A DNA stretch of 64,000 nucleotides, taken from assembly GCA_029866025.1 (NCBI GenBank), contig JARXAD010000013.1:124001-188000 (forward strand). The letters are read 5' to 3'. A model generated the notes under the pieces. It made no database searches. It saw only the letters and a list, made by a program, of their open reading frames with translations, and had not been told where the DNA came from. The translations under genes and the position numbers were made by a program. Numbering within the stretch: the first letter of the stretch is position 1; every line of letters begins with the position of its first letter. This stretch comes from Vampirovibrionales bacterium. Lineage in GTDB: Bacteria; Cyanobacteriota; Vampirovibrionia; Vampirovibrionales; Vampirovibrionaceae. Of this stretch, positions 16,539-27,200 are shown piece by piece.

Positions 16539-17182
16539 CCACCTGTTTGTATTTAGACACCACGACCCAAACCTTGTTGCTGGGCCTTAGCGTCAACAAC
16601 GTATTAGTAGCGGAAGAGTCCTCAGAAAACACGTCGCAACGGTATCACTCGGCGGTATTATTGCCCCTTATTCAGGCCATGTTTCAGCAGCACGGCGTCA
16701 ACCCCATGGATCTAACCACCGTGATGGTGGTGACGGGCCCTGGCAGTTTTACCGGGCTGCGCACGGGTGTGCTGGTGGCTAAAACCTTCGCTCAGTTTGG
16801 AGGGGCCAATCTTATTGCGGTGGATGGGTTATCACTACGGGTGTGGTCGGCAAGCCAACGACGGTGTGACCCAGCATCAATCGCCGTCAGTATGAAGGCG
16901 GGCCGAAATGAGGTGTATGGAGCGGTGGGCTCTATCAACGTGGATTCTTCTGTTGATTGGCAGGTAGAGCCTGCTTGGTTTACCAATGATGAGTGGCAAA
17001 TGGTGTTGGCCGCCAACCCTCATGCGGCTATGTTTGATGATGCCAGCCCTCAGCCCACCGCAGCCGATTTGCACGCCTGGCGGCTGGCCATGTTACAGCC
17101 CATGTTTACCCCGTGGGAAGAATTGACGCCTACCTATTTACAGCCCCCCCGCATTACACTCAAAGCCACCCCGGTTATGTGA
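16535..17182 (+). CDS. tsaB: tRNA threonylcarbamoyladenosine biosynthesis protein TsaB
   Basis: Inactive ASKHA-fold partner of TsaD, needed for t6A37 formation. The 215-residue protein has the N-terminal strand pair CLYLDTTTQTLLLGLS, the Ser/His block SQRYHSAVLLPLIQ and the signature VVTGPGSFTGLRTGVLVAKT. The length is normal. It is translationally coupled to tsaE. tsaD and tsaC are not in the window. Confidence 0.93.
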   Translation: MTTCLYLDTTTQTLLLGLSVNNVLVAEESSENTSQRYHSAVLLPLIQAMFQQHGVNPMDLTTVMVVTGPGSFTGLRTGVLVAKTFAQFGGANLIAVDGLSLRVWSASQRRCDPASIAVSMKAGRNEVYGAVGSINVDSSVDWQVEPAWFTNDEWQMVLAANPHAAMFDDASPQPTAADLHAWRLAMLQPMFTPWEELTPTYLQPPRITLKATPVM

Positions 17183-17228
17183 TGAGGCTCCTCGGCTTGG
17201 GCTATGATGGGGGCAGTTTGGGGATTTG

Positions 17229-17597
17229 ATGATGACGCTCCGCGTTTTTTTACTGGAAGACGAACGCCTGTGGCAGCAGGGGGTGGGTCAGCTGCTGGCC
17301 ACCGTGCCTGGCGTAGAACTGGTGGGCATGGCCAATGATGCGGAAGACGGGTGGATCCAGTGCCAAGCGTTAATGCCCGATGTGGTGTTGCTAGACTGGA
17401 ATGTTAAGGGGCTTTACACCGGCGATTGGCTGGGCCAAAAACTGTTGGATGCGGGTCATGCTTCCGACTGTTTGGCCATGGTGAGCGGGGCGGACCCTGC
17501 CATGCTGCCCCCCATTCCGTATCGTCTTATCCCCAAGCCCCAGTTGGGGCGTTTACTGGTGCCTTATCTTGAAGGCTGTATTGCGTCTAAAACCTAG
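17229..17597 (+). CDS. Single-domain response regulator (receiver only)
   Basis: A protein of about 122 residues made only of a CheY-like receiver domain: acidic pair in VFLLEDE, phospho-acceptor Asp in VVLLDWN, Ser in AMVSGAD and Lys in RLIPKPQ. No output domain follows, so it probably acts by protein contact or in a phosphorelay. ATG 17229 and 17232 are both possible, with TTGGGGA just upstream. No histidine kinase lies nearby. Confidence 0.85.
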   Translation: MMTLRVFLLEDERLWQQGVGQLLATVPGVELVGMANDAEDGWIQCQALMPDVVLLDWNVKGLYTGDWLGQKLLDAGHASDCLAMVSGADPAMLPPIPYRLIPKPQLGRLLVPYLEGCIASKT

Positions 17598-17770
17598 CCC
17601 CCTTGTGTCGTCATGGGAGGCCTACTTCCTGCACAAGTCGTGTCCGAACAGACCCACGAGCCCATTATAAACCAGTATAAAAAGGGGGCCTGTGGCCCCT
17701 ATGTAACAAAAAACTTGACAAATGAATGGAAAACACCCTTTGGATCGGTCCTCCCCCTTTACAAGCCCCC

Positions 17771-17800
17771 TTGACGATCTATTCTATAAGGCTCTGTTAT
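17771..17800 (+). promoter_or_regulatory. Possible promoter of the rplJ-rpoC2 operon
   Basis: TTGACG (17771-17776) and TGTTAT (17795-17800) with an 18-base spacer lie about 65 bases before rplJ. The remaining gap from 17598 holds a GC-rich inverted repeat, GGGGCC/GGCCCC near 17684-17699, but no gene. Confidence 0.4.
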
Positions 17801-17804
17801 TCGT

Positions 17805-17838
17805 AGCGTCCTTTGGCCTCCAAAGGCCAGCGCTTTTA
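17805..17838 (+). promoter_or_regulatory. Leader hairpin before rplJ (L10 leader or attenuator candidate)
   Basis: AGCG (17805-17808) pairs with CGCT (17831-17834) and TGGCC (17814-17818) with GGCCA (17825-17829), leaving an asymmetric bulge on the 5' side, followed by TTTTAAAA. An asymmetric internal loop in this place fits the L10-L7/L12 binding leader used for feedback control in many bacteria. The T-run would also allow termination. Confidence 0.4.
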
Positions 17839-17864
17839 AAACATCGCCAGAAAGATTAACCATC

Positions 17865-18401
17865 ATGGGTGCCTTGCCTCAAAAAAAAGAAGCCGTTGTG
17901 GTGATTGAAGAATCCCTCAACAAAGCCTCCGTGGCTTATGTGTTTGATTATCGTGGCCTAACGGTGGCGGAAATCACCAAGCTGCGTCGCAAACTGTACA
18001 AAACCGATGCCGTGTTGATTGTCACCAAAAACACGTTGCTGCGTCGTGCCATTACCGGCACCAACAAAGAAGCCATGATGCCGTTTTTGGCAGGCCCTAC
18101 CGCCATTTTGTATGGCTATGGAGACCAAGTGGCCCCCTTAAAGGCCATGAAAGAATTTTTAAAAGAAACCAAAAAAGAAAAAGACAACGTGATTCGTGGC
18201 GGTGTGCTGGATGGGGCTGCTTTGTCCCCTGCTGATGTGGATCAGTTAGCCAAGCTCCCGTCTCGCGAAGTGTTGTTAGCACAACTGGTGGGTGGAATCG
18301 CTTCTCCGTCTCGTGGCCTTGTTGCAGCCATTAGCGGCCCCCAACGGTCGTTGGTCAACGTGTTGGATCAGTTTGCTCAAAAACAGCAAGCCGCTTCGTA
18401 G
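17865..18401 (+). CDS. rplJ: Large ribosomal subunit protein uL10
   Basis: Base of the ribosomal stalk: binds 23S rRNA and carries the L7/L12 dimers. 178 residues with the N-terminal RNA-binding domain (VAYVFDYRGLTVAEITKLRR, LIVTKNTLLRRA, FLAGPTAILYG) and a C-terminal helix that holds L12 (SLVNVLDQFAQKQ). First gene of rplJ-rplL-rpoB-rpoC1-rpoC2. The usual upstream rplK-rplA pair is absent and replaced by tsaE-tsaB and a receiver gene. Confidence 0.97.
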   Translation: MGALPQKKEAVVVIEESLNKASVAYVFDYRGLTVAEITKLRRKLYKTDAVLIVTKNTLLRRAITGTNKEAMMPFLAGPTAILYGYGDQVAPLKAMKEFLKETKKEKDNVIRGGVLDGAALSPADVDQLAKLPSREVLLAQLVGGIASPSRGLVAAISGPQRSLVNVLDQFAQKQQAAS

Positions 18402-18481
18402 CACACCGATCAATTGCCATTGCAACGGTTTAACGCCCCTATTATTCTGTTTATTTTCGTTCACTCATGGAGACTCACCTT

Positions 18482-18880
18482 ATGTCCGTAGCTACTTTAG
18501 ACGACAAAACAACCAAAATTTTCGAAGAGATTAAAACCCTTACGTTCTTGCAAACTGCCAACTTGGTAAAAGCGTTTGAAGATGAGTTTGGCATTACTGC
18601 CGCCGCTCCTGTGGCTGCCGCTGCTCCTGCCGGTGGTGCGGGTGCCCCTGCTGCCGCTGCTGATGAAGATGCCGAAGTGTCGGTGATCTTAACCAGCGCT
18701 GGCGACAACAAAATTAACGTGCTTAAAGAAGTGCGTGCTTTAACCGGTTTGGGACTGAAAGAAGCCAAGGATTTGGTGGACAACACCCCTAAGCCCATTA
18801 AAGAAGGCCTGAGCAAAAAAGATGCCCAAGAAATTGCTGACAAATTAAAAGCGGTGGGTGCCACGGTTGAAATCAAGTAA
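18482..18880 (+). CDS. rplL: Large ribosomal subunit protein bL12 (L7/L12)
   Basis: Stalk protein that recruits and activates translation GTPases. 132 residues: N-terminal dimerisation helices, an Ala/Pro/Gly hinge ([15 protein letters not shown]), and the conserved C-terminal factor-binding domain ([40 protein letters not shown]). ATG 18482 is chosen over an in-frame ATG at 18467 because GGAG at 18469-18472 gives correct spacing. Confidence 0.97.
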   Translation: MSVATLDDKTTKIFEEIKTLTFLQTANLVKAFEDEFGITAAAPVAAAAPAGGAGAPAAAADEDAEVSVILTSAGDNKINVLKEVRALTGLGLKEAKDLVDNTPKPIKEGLSKKDAQEIADKLKAVGATVEIK

Positions 18881-18903
18881 CTCACTTGGCTAAGAATGAG
18901 ACA

Positions 18904-18936
18904 CCGGCTGTCCTGTTTAGGGCAGCCGGCTTTCCT
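18904..18936 (+). terminator. Attenuator-like terminator between rplL and rpoB
   Basis: CCGGCTG-TCC pairs with GGG-CAGCCGG around a TGTTTA loop, followed by CTTTCCTCT. Its place after rplL matches the partial terminators that lower rpoB expression relative to ribosomal proteins in other bacteria. Confidence 0.75.
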
Positions 18937-19075
18937 CTATCCGCCAAGGTTTTGCCTCTCGTCCGTGTTTTTTAAATGTTTTTCTATTCCCCTGATCATC
19001 GTTTTGGTTGCCAGCACCCAGCTGTGCTTGCAACAGTCCCCTTCGGCCGGTTTTGATTGATAACGAGGTTTTTCG

Positions 19076-22000
19076 ATGGCTCGCACGTCCCCTTCTCGTC
19101 CTTTTTCCACGCGCAATTCCAATAACTTAATTCCGCGCGAAACGTTACAGGGCTTAGAGCCCTTGCCGTTAAGCGAACTTCATGATCTCGCCGAAATTCA
19201 GAAAAAATCCTTTGAATGGTTTCTGCGCGATGGCCTAAAAGAAGAGTTGCTCTCCTTCTCGCCCATTCGCGATTATACGGGCCGCTTGGAGCTGTATTTC
19301 TTGCCAGAAACCACCTTTGAAAAGCCGCGCTACACCGAGCAGGAAGCCCGTCTGAACGAAGCCAGCTTTTCGCGTCAGTTGCGCATTATGATGCGCTTGG
19401 TAAACCGCGACACCGGTGAAATTAAAGAACAAGAAGCCTACATTGGCGAAGTGCCCATGATGACCGAGCGCGGCACGTTCATTATCAATGGCGTTGAGCG
19501 GGTTATTGTTAGTCAGATTGTGCGCTCGCCCGGCATTTACTTTAAAAAAGAAATGGCTTTGAACGGCAAGCGAACCTTTAACGCTACCCTGATTCCTAAC
19601 CGTGGGGCTTGGGTGAAATTTGAAACCGATGCCAACGACATTGTCCACGTTAAAATTGATAAAAACCGGAAAATCCCTGTTTCTACCTTGTTGCGGGCCT
19701 TGGGCATCTCCATCAGTGAGATGGAAAACCGTTTCCGTCATTTTGAGTTTTTGCGCAAAACCCTCGACAAAGACACCACCAAAACCACGGAAGAAGCCTT
19801 GATTGAGGTGTACAAAAAGCTCCGTCCTGGCGATCCGCCAAGCGTAAGTGGTGGCCGTGCCTTGCTGGAAAGCCGCTTCTTTGATGACAAACGCTACGAT
19901 ATTGGTCGTGTGGGTCGTTACAAGCTGAACAAAAAACTCGGCCTGTCTGTGTCGGATTCTATCCGTACCCTCACCACCGAAGATATTTTGGCAGCCGTCG
20001 ATTACCTCATGAACCTTCACTTTGATGAAGGGGAAGAGGATGACATCGATCACTTAGGCAACCGTCGCATTCGCTCGGTGGGCGAATTGCTTCAAAACCA
20101 ATTCCGCGTCGGCTTTACCCGTCTTGAGCGCATTGTTAAAGAGCGCATGACGCTGCAAGAATCAGAATCCCTGACCCCTAGCAACTTGCTAAACCCCAAG
20201 CCTTTATTGGCGGCCATCCGCGAGTTCTACGGCTCATCGCAATTGTCCCAGTTTATGGACCAAACCAACCCATTGGCAGAATTGACCCACAAACGCCGTA
20301 TTTCGGCTTTAGGGCCAGGCGGTTTGGCTCGGGAGCGCGCCGGTTTTGCCGTGCGTGATATTCACCCCAGCCACTACGGCCGTATTTGTCCCGTCGAAAC
20401 TCCGGAAGGTCCTAACGCGGGTTTGATCGGTTCTTTGGCCACCTATGCTCGTGTGAACGATTATGGTTTCTTGGAAACCCCTTATTGGGTGTGTAACCAA
20501 GGCGTTGTTACCGAAGACATTAAATTCCTGTCTGCCGATGAAGAAGATCGGTTCCGTATTGCTCCTGGGGACATTCGTCGGGACAAAAAAGGCCGCATCT
20601 TAGGATCCGATATTCCTGCTCGTTATCGTGGGGAATTTACCATTTCGGAGCCTGAATTGGTGGATTACGTGGGTATTTCGCCCATCCAGATTGTGTCCAT
20701 GGCCACGGCCTTGATTCCCTTTTTGGAGCATGATGATGCCAACCGCGCCTTGATGGGTTCGAACATGCAACGTCAGTCGGTGCCTTTGGTTACCGCTGAG
20801 CGTCCTATTGTGGCCACGGGCTTGGAAAAACGTGTGGCGCAAGATAGCGGCATGTCAGTAGTCGCCAAGCAAGCCGGTACCGTTACCAAGGTGACGGGTG
20901 ATGAAATCCGTGTGAAATCCGCCGATGGCAAAACCCAAAACTACACCCTCATGAAGTACATGCGGAGCAACCAAGATACGTGCCTCAACCAGCGTCCCAT
21001 TGTGACGGAAGGCGATGACGTCAAACAAGGCCAAATCATGGCCGATGGTGCCGCCACCTGCCAAGGTGAATTGTCGTTGGGTCGTAACTTGGTGTGTGCC
21101 TTTATGCCCTGGGAAGGCTACAACTACGAGGATTCCATCCTCATTAGTGAGCGACTCATTCATGAAGACGTGTACACCAGTATCCACATTGAAAAACTGG
21201 AAATTGACGCCCGTACCACCAAGTTGGGACCGGAAGAAATTACCCGTGAAGTGCCCAACGTGGGTGAAGATGCCCTGCGTAACTTGGATGAGCGCGGCAT
21301 CGTAACCATTGGGTCGCGTGTGTACCCCGATGATATTTTGGTGGGTAAAATCACGCCCAAAGGGGAAAGCGAGCGTCCTCCCGAAGAAAAACTCTTGCGT
21401 GCCATCTTTGCTGAAAAAGCCCAAGACGTGCGTGATAACTCCTTGCGCGTTCCTCACGGTGAAACGGGTCGCGTCGTGGACGTGAAAGTCTTCGATCGTG
21501 AAAAAGGTGATGAATTGCCTCCTGGCGCCAACACCGTTGTGCGTGTGTACATTGCCCAAAAACGCAAGGTGAGTGTGGGCGATAAAATGGCTGGACGCCA
21601 CGGTAACAAAGGTATCGTTTCCAAAATTTTACCGTTGGAAGACATGCCATACTTACCCGATGGCACTCCGGTTGATATCGTCTTGAACCCTCTGGGCGTG
21701 CCGTCTCGGATGAACGTGGGCCAAACCTTTGAAGTGCTGTTGGGCTTGGCCGGTTGGTTGGCCAACAAAAACTACGAAGTACCGCCCTTCGATGAAATGT
21801 ACGGCGACGAATCCTCGCGCTTGTCGGTTTACAAAGAACTGAAAGAAGCCATTGCGTCTTCCGGCAAAGACTTTGTTCGCGAAGATGGCAAGTCTATTTT
21901 GTACGATGGCCGTACCGGGGAAGCTTTTGATAACCCCGTTGCCATTGGCAAAATGTACATGCTGAAACTGGTTCACTTGGTGGACGATAAGATTCACGCC

Positions 22001-22411
22001 CGTAGTACCGGTCCTTACAGCTTGGTGACTCAACAACCCTTGGGTGGTAAAGCTCAGTTTGGTGGTCAGCGCTTTGGGGAGATGGAAGTGTGGGCTCTTG
22101 AAGCCTACGGTGCTTCTTACACTCTGCAAGAGATGCTCACCATCAAGTCCGATGATGTGACGGGTCGTAGTCGTGCTTATGAGTCTATTGTGAAGGGTGA
22201 AAACCTGACACGCCCTGGCATCCCCGAATCCTTCAAGGTATTGGTGCGCGAACTCCAGAGCATTGGCTTGGATGTGAGCGTGCACAAGCAAGCCAAGGAT
22301 ATGGCTGACGTGGAAGTGGACTTAATGCAAGATGCCTCGGTTGCCAAGAAGAAAAAGTTGACCGGTGGCCCCGATGCCAACTTGGTTAGTTTCTTGGCCG
22401 GTATTGAGTAA
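19076..22411 (+). CDS. rpoB: RNA polymerase beta subunit
   Basis: Core RNA polymerase subunit of 1111 residues, within the usual cyanobacterial length. The rifampicin-pocket region reads [18 protein letters not shown] then [16 protein letters not shown], with the His and Ser residues of rifampicin-sensitive enzymes. Other signatures are [18 protein letters not shown], the catalytic-side block [17 protein letters not shown] and the C-terminal [18 protein letters not shown] and [24 protein letters not shown] upstream supports ATG 19076. It lies 195 bases after rplL, behind the attenuator. Confidence 0.98.
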   Translation: MARTSPSRPFSTRNSNNLIPRETLQGLEPLPLSELHDLAEIQKKSFEWFLRDGLKEELLSFSPIRDYTGRLELYFLPETTFEKPRYTEQEARLNEASFSRQLRIMMRLVNRDTGEIKEQEAYIGEVPMMTERGTFIINGVERVIVSQIVRSPGIYFKKEMALNGKRTFNATLIPNRGAWVKFETDANDIVHVKIDKNRKIPVSTLLRALGISISEMENRFRHFEFLRKTLDKDTTKTTEEALIEVYKKLRPGDPPSVSGGRALLESRFFDDKRYDIGRVGRYKLNKKLGLSVSDSIRTLTTEDILAAVDYLMNLHFDEGEEDDIDHLGNRRIRSVGELLQNQFRVGFTRLERIVKERMTLQESESLTPSNLLNPKPLLAAIREFYGSSQLSQFMDQTNPLAELTHKRRISALGPGGLARERAGFAVRDIHPSHYGRICPVETPEGPNAGLIGSLATYARVNDYGFLETPYWVCNQGVVTEDIKFLSADEEDRFRIAPGDIRRDKKGRILGSDIPARYRGEFTISEPELVDYVGISPIQIVSMATALIPFLEHDDANRALMGSNMQRQSVPLVTAERPIVATGLEKRVAQDSGMSVVAKQAGTVTKVTGDEIRVKSADGKTQNYTLMKYMRSNQDTCLNQRPIVTEGDDVKQGQIMADGAATCQGELSLGRNLVCAFMPWEGYNYEDSILISERLIHEDVYTSIHIEKLEIDARTTKLGPEEITREVPNVGEDALRNLDERGIVTIGSRVYPDDILVGKITPKGESERPPEEKLLRAIFAEKAQDVRDNSLRVPHGETGRVVDVKVFDREKGDELPPGANTVVRVYIAQKRKVSVGDKMAGRHGNKGIVSKILPLEDMPYLPDGTPVDIVLNPLGVPSRMNVGQTFEVLLGLAGWLANKNYEVPPFDEMYGDESSRLSVYKELKEAIASSGKDFVREDGKSILYDGRTGEAFDNPVAIGKMYMLKLVHLVDDKIHARSTGPYSLVTQQPLGGKAQFGGQRFGEMEVWALEAYGASYTLQEMLTIKSDDVTGRSRAYESIVKGENLTRPGIPESFKVLVRELQSIGLDVSVHKQAKDMADVEVDLMQDASVAKKKKLTGGPDANLVSFLAGIE

Positions 22412-22476
22412 GGCCTCATCGTTTTCATCGATAGCACCTATTTGGAACACATTTTTGAAAAATAAGGAGACCCTTC

Positions 22477-24201
22477 GTGGCTACCAGTGGATCCCATATC
22501 GATCAGTTTGACTACATCCGCATTGGCATTGCGTCTGAAGAACGTGTTCTGGACCTGTCTCACGGTGAAGTAGAAAAACCCGAAACCATTAACTACCGCA
22601 CCCTAAAGGCGGAAATGGGCGGCCTATTCTGCGAGCGCATTTTTGGACCCACCAAAGACTGGGAATGCTTCTGCGGCAAATACAAGCGTGTGCGTCACCG
22701 TGGCATTATTTGCGAGCGCTGCGGCGTTGAAGTCACCGAAGCCAAAGTGCGTCGGGTTCGCATGGGCCACATTGCATTGGCGGCTCCCGTCAGTCATATC
22801 TGGTTCCTCAAAGGCATTCCAAGTTACTTGGGCCTCATTCTCAACATGGCGCTGAAGGATCTGGAACAGGTTATCTACTTCAACGCCTATATTGTGTTGG
22901 ATCCCGGTAACACAGAACTCAAAGCCGGTCAGTTATTGACGGATGACGAGTACGATCGCCTTATTGATGAATTGGAAGATGCCCAGTTTGAAGTGGGCAT
23001 TGGTGCTGAAGCCGTGAAATCCATGCTGCAAAAGCTGGATTTGCCCGTGCTGTACGAAGAAGTGAAAGAAGAAGTCGCTAACACCTCGGTTACCAGCCAA
23101 AAACGCACCAAGTTGCTGCGTCGTTTGCGCTTGGTCGAGTCGTTGATCTCCAGCAACACCAACCCTGCCTGGATGGTGATGGACATGCTGCCCGTTATTC
23201 CCCCCGATTTGCGCCCCATGGTGCAGTTGGATGGTGGCCGCTTTGCTACCAGCGATTTGAACGATTTGTATCGTCGTGTGATTAACCGCAACAACCGCTT
23301 GCGTCGCTTGCTGGATATGGGCGCGCCTGAAATCATTGTGCGTAACGAAAAACGCATGTTGCAAGAAGCCGTGGATGCCCTCATTGATAACGGTCGTCGT
23401 GGACGTACGGTGGTGGGCCCGAACAATCGTCCTCTCAAGTCCCTTAGCAACATTATTGAAGGGAAACAAGGTCGTTTCCGTCAAAACTTGCTGGGTAAAC
23501 GGGTGGATTACTCAGGCCGTAGTGTTATCGTCGTCGGTCCTAAGCTTAAGCTTCATCAGTGTGGCTTGCCGCGTGAGATGGCCTTGGAATTGTTCAAGCC
23601 CCATGTCATCAATCGCCTCATTGAAATCGGCGAGAGTCAAAACATTAAATCGGCTAAAAAACGCATTGAGCGCCAAGAAACCTTGGTGTGGGATGTATTG
23701 GAAGAAGTGATTCAGGGCCACCCTGTGTTGCTCAACCGGGCCCCAACGCTTCACCGTTTGGGTATCCAAGCCTTTGAACCCGTTTTGGTTCGTGGCCGAG
23801 CCATTCAGTTGCACCCCTTGGTGTGTCCTGCCTTTAACGCCGACTTTGACGGCGACCAAATGGCTGTTCACATTCCGTTGTCTATTGAGGCTCAAACGGA
23901 AGCCCGCTTGTTGATGCTGGCCAGCAACAACATTTTGGCTCCTGCCACGGGTCAGCCTGTTATTACGCCGTCTCAGGATATGGTATTGGGTATTTACTAC
24001 CTCACCATTGACAACCCCAAAGCCACCAAAGGCGCGGGGATGACCTTCTACAACTTTAATGACGCTTTGTCTGCTTACGATGCAGGCCTTATTGAGTTGC
24101 ATGCCAAGGTTCGTGTCCGTGATGACGAAGGTGACCTGATGGAAACCACGGCCGGCCGTATCATCTTTAACCAGACGGTGCGCCAAGCCATTACTGTTTA
24201 A
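22477..24201 (+). CDS. rpoC1: RNA polymerase gamma subunit (N-terminal part of beta')
   Basis: 574 residues covering the N-terminal half of beta'. The zinc ribbon is present ([20 protein letters not shown]), as are the clamp and lid/rudder region and the catalytic magnesium loop [13 protein letters not shown]. The frame then ends and the rest of beta' is a separate gene 90 bases on. This split is the cyanobacterial/plastid arrangement and is the best lineage marker here. Start is GTG 22477 with AAGGAG upstream. Confidence 0.97.
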   Translation: MATSGSHIDQFDYIRIGIASEERVLDLSHGEVEKPETINYRTLKAEMGGLFCERIFGPTKDWECFCGKYKRVRHRGIICERCGVEVTEAKVRRVRMGHIALAAPVSHIWFLKGIPSYLGLILNMALKDLEQVIYFNAYIVLDPGNTELKAGQLLTDDEYDRLIDELEDAQFEVGIGAEAVKSMLQKLDLPVLYEEVKEEVANTSVTSQKRTKLLRRLRLVESLISSNTNPAWMVMDMLPVIPPDLRPMVQLDGGRFATSDLNDLYRRVINRNNRLRRLLDMGAPEIIVRNEKRMLQEAVDALIDNGRRGRTVVGPNNRPLKSLSNIIEGKQGRFRQNLLGKRVDYSGRSVIVVGPKLKLHQCGLPREMALELFKPHVINRLIEIGESQNIKSAKKRIERQETLVWDVLEEVIQGHPVLLNRAPTLHRLGIQAFEPVLVRGRAIQLHPLVCPAFNADFDGDQMAVHIPLSIEAQTEARLLMLASNNILAPATGQPVITPSQDMVLGIYYLTIDNPKATKGAGMTFYNFNDALSAYDAGLIELHAKVRVRDDEGDLMETTAGRIIFNQTVRQAITV

Positions 24202-24290
24202 TGTTCTTACGGGAAGAGCTTAAACCGCTCTTCCTTTTTCCCATTATTTCAAGCTCTTCCCTGTTTCATTGCTTCTGAGGTCCGTCTCTA

Positions 24291-27200
24291 ATGCCTGCTG
24301 CCACCAAAAAAGCGCCCACCAAAAAAGAATCCGTTAAAAAGCAATTGCCCTTTATTAATAAAATTGTGGATAAAAAGGGGCTTCGTATCCTGTTATCCAG
24401 TATTTATGAAGAGTTTGGTACCGCCAAAACAGCCTTGTTGGCCAACGCTTTGAAAGATTTGGGCTTTAAGTACGCCACCAAGGGCGGCGTCACCATCTCC
24501 ATTGAAGATTTGACGGTTCCCGAAGAGAAAAAGAATTTGCTGAAAAAGGCCGACGACGAACTGGCGGAAGCCACCCAGCGCTTTGTGCGCGGCGAAATTA
24601 CCGAGGTAGAGCGTTATACCAAGGTTATTGATACGTGGAGTGAAACCACAGAAAACCTCACCAAATTGGTGATTGACGGCTTTGACCGCATGAACCCCGT
24701 GTACATGATGGCCTTCTCCGGTGCTCGCGGTAACGTGAGCCAAGTGCGTCAGCTGGTGGGTATGCGTGGCCTGATGGCCGATTCCCAAGGGCAAATCATT
24801 GATATGCCCATTAAAACCAACTTCCGTGAAGGCTTGAGTGTTACGGAATACATTATTTCCAGCTACGGTGCCCGTAAAGGTTTGGTAGATACCGCCTTAA
24901 AAACCGCTGACTCGGGATACCTGACCCGTCGTTTGGTAGACGTGGCTCAAGACGTGATTATTAGTGAAAAAGATTGCGGCACTTCCAAAGGGATTCCGTT
25001 GCAAGCCATTTTGGAAGGGGAAAAAGAACTTGTTTCCCTCAAAGATCGGATCGTGAGCCGTACCTCGGCCTTTGATGTGAAACACCCCACCACGGGCGAA
25101 GTGCTGATTGAAGCGGGCAAAGTTATGAACTTGGTGACGGGCGAAGCCATTGTGGCCGCCGGTGTCCAAGAAGTCGTCGTGCGTTCGGCTCTAACGTGTG
25201 AAACCGGTTTTGGTATTTGCCAAACCTGCTACGGTTGGTCGCTTACCAGCAACAAAAAAGTAGACATTGGTGAAGCCATTGGGATTATGGCGGCCCAAAG
25301 TATTGGAGAACCCGGAACCCAGCTCACCATGCGTACCTTCCACACGGGGGGTGCTGTGAGTGGTACCGCAGGCCGTGATTTTATTCACTCAGCCCATACC
25401 GGTATTGTGACGAAAGACGTGCCTGTGCGTGAATACCGCACCCGTCACGGTGAAAACGTTTACATTACCTTGCGTGATACGGAGTTGGAACTTAAAACCA
25501 AATCAGGTACCGAGGCACTACGTTTGCCTGTTAACACCACCATGCACGTGTTTAAAAAAGGCGATGAAATAGCCAAAGGCCAGTTGGTGGCAGAAATTGA
25601 TCCCTACATTGCTCGTTCCACCGCTCGTTTAACAGAGCGGGTCACGAAAGACTTGAATACCGTTTATGGTGGTGAAGTGTTTTACGATGGCTTTGAGGCC
25701 GATGAAAAACGCGATCGTCAAGCCAACATTACCCGCACCGCCAACCGTAGCGGCACCATTTGGGTGTTGGGTGGCGAAGTGTATTCGCTTCCTGCCGGTG
25801 CCAAGCACTTGGTAGAAGACGGCGAAACCATAAAAGAAGGCGCCATCTTGGCAGAATCCATGCTGATTAGTGAGCATGGTGGCCAGGTGCGTGTTCCCGA
25901 AAGCCTAAAAACCGAAACCATTAAAATGAACAAAGACAGTGTGGAAAATATTGTGGAAGGCAAAGAGCTAACCATTATTATTGCCAGCATTGAGCCCAAA
26001 AATGCCGAGTTGGTGCAAACCAAAAAAGAGCGTTTGTGGGAAACCAAAAAAACCGACGAAGTGTTTGTCATTAAAGCCCCCGACAACACCTTGGTGGAAA
26101 GCGGCAGCATTATTGCCGAGCTTGTGGATGAGTCCGTCATTACCCCTTCCAGCGGTCAGGTCATTTACGATGACGTGGAAGTCGATGATCAGCGCATCAT
26201 TACCAAGCCTGGCACTGTGTACTTTGTACCGGAAGAAGTGCACCAAATCAGCAAAGATATTTCGCTGAAAATCCCCAACATTGAAACAGGGGATTACGTG
26301 GATGCCGGAACAGAAGTCGTCAAAGGCATTATGACCCGTATTGCCGGTATTATTGAATTTGTGGAAGAAAACGACGTTATCCGCGAAATTATTGTGCGTC
26401 CTGGCAAGCGTTTCCGCGTGAATGATGTAAACGACTTGAACGTGGACGATGGTGCCATTGTGGAAGCCGGCACGGAAGTGGCTCCTGGCATTACGGCCGA
26501 TGAAAAATGCCTCGTCACTGTGAACTTCCAAATGGATGAGCCCGGCGATGATTTGGATTTGGATAATCTGGATACGAGCCAGTTTGAATACGCCGAAGTG
26601 ATTTTGCGTCCTGCGCAAGCCTTTTTTGTGGAGCCTCGTGATCTCGATATTGCCTTTACCAATGGCGGTTCCGATAACATCCGTATGGTGCCTCTGACTC
26701 AGTTGCAATACGCCAATGGGGATCGGGTGCGTCAAATTGAGGGCGCGTCTCTCATTCGTACCAGCTTGGTTCTGCAAATGACGGGACCCTTAGAGCACCT
26801 GCGGGGCATGGTGGAAATTGTGGGTGAAGACAAAAAAGCCCAACTGCAAATTGTGGTGCTAGAAAACCTGTTAATTCGCCACGATGCGGCCAACGATCTA
26901 TCGGCCACCAAAGACGCCACTCAAACCCACTTGCTGGTGAAAGATGGTCAAGCCATTAAGCCTCATACGCCGTTGGTAAAAACCTTGGTGTTAGCCAAAA
27001 CACCTGGCCAAGTTAGCTTGGGTAATGCCGGCGAAGAAGGCAAAGACGTACGTCGTGTGTTGTTGGTCACCGAAGCTCACTTGCAAACGGTAGCCACAGG
27101 CAAAACAAGCCTTAAAAAAGGCAGCTATGTGCGCGAAGGCCAGGATTTGGATGGTAAAGTGGTAGCCCCAGCTTCCGGTCGTGTGGAAGCGGTGGATGCG

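Noticed and set aside
19235-20053. 272-codon minus-strand frame inside rpoB, and similar long antisense frames in rpoB, rpoC1 and rpoC2
   Set aside because: They are shadows of strongly biased codons in the RNA polymerase genes and contain no recognisable domain.
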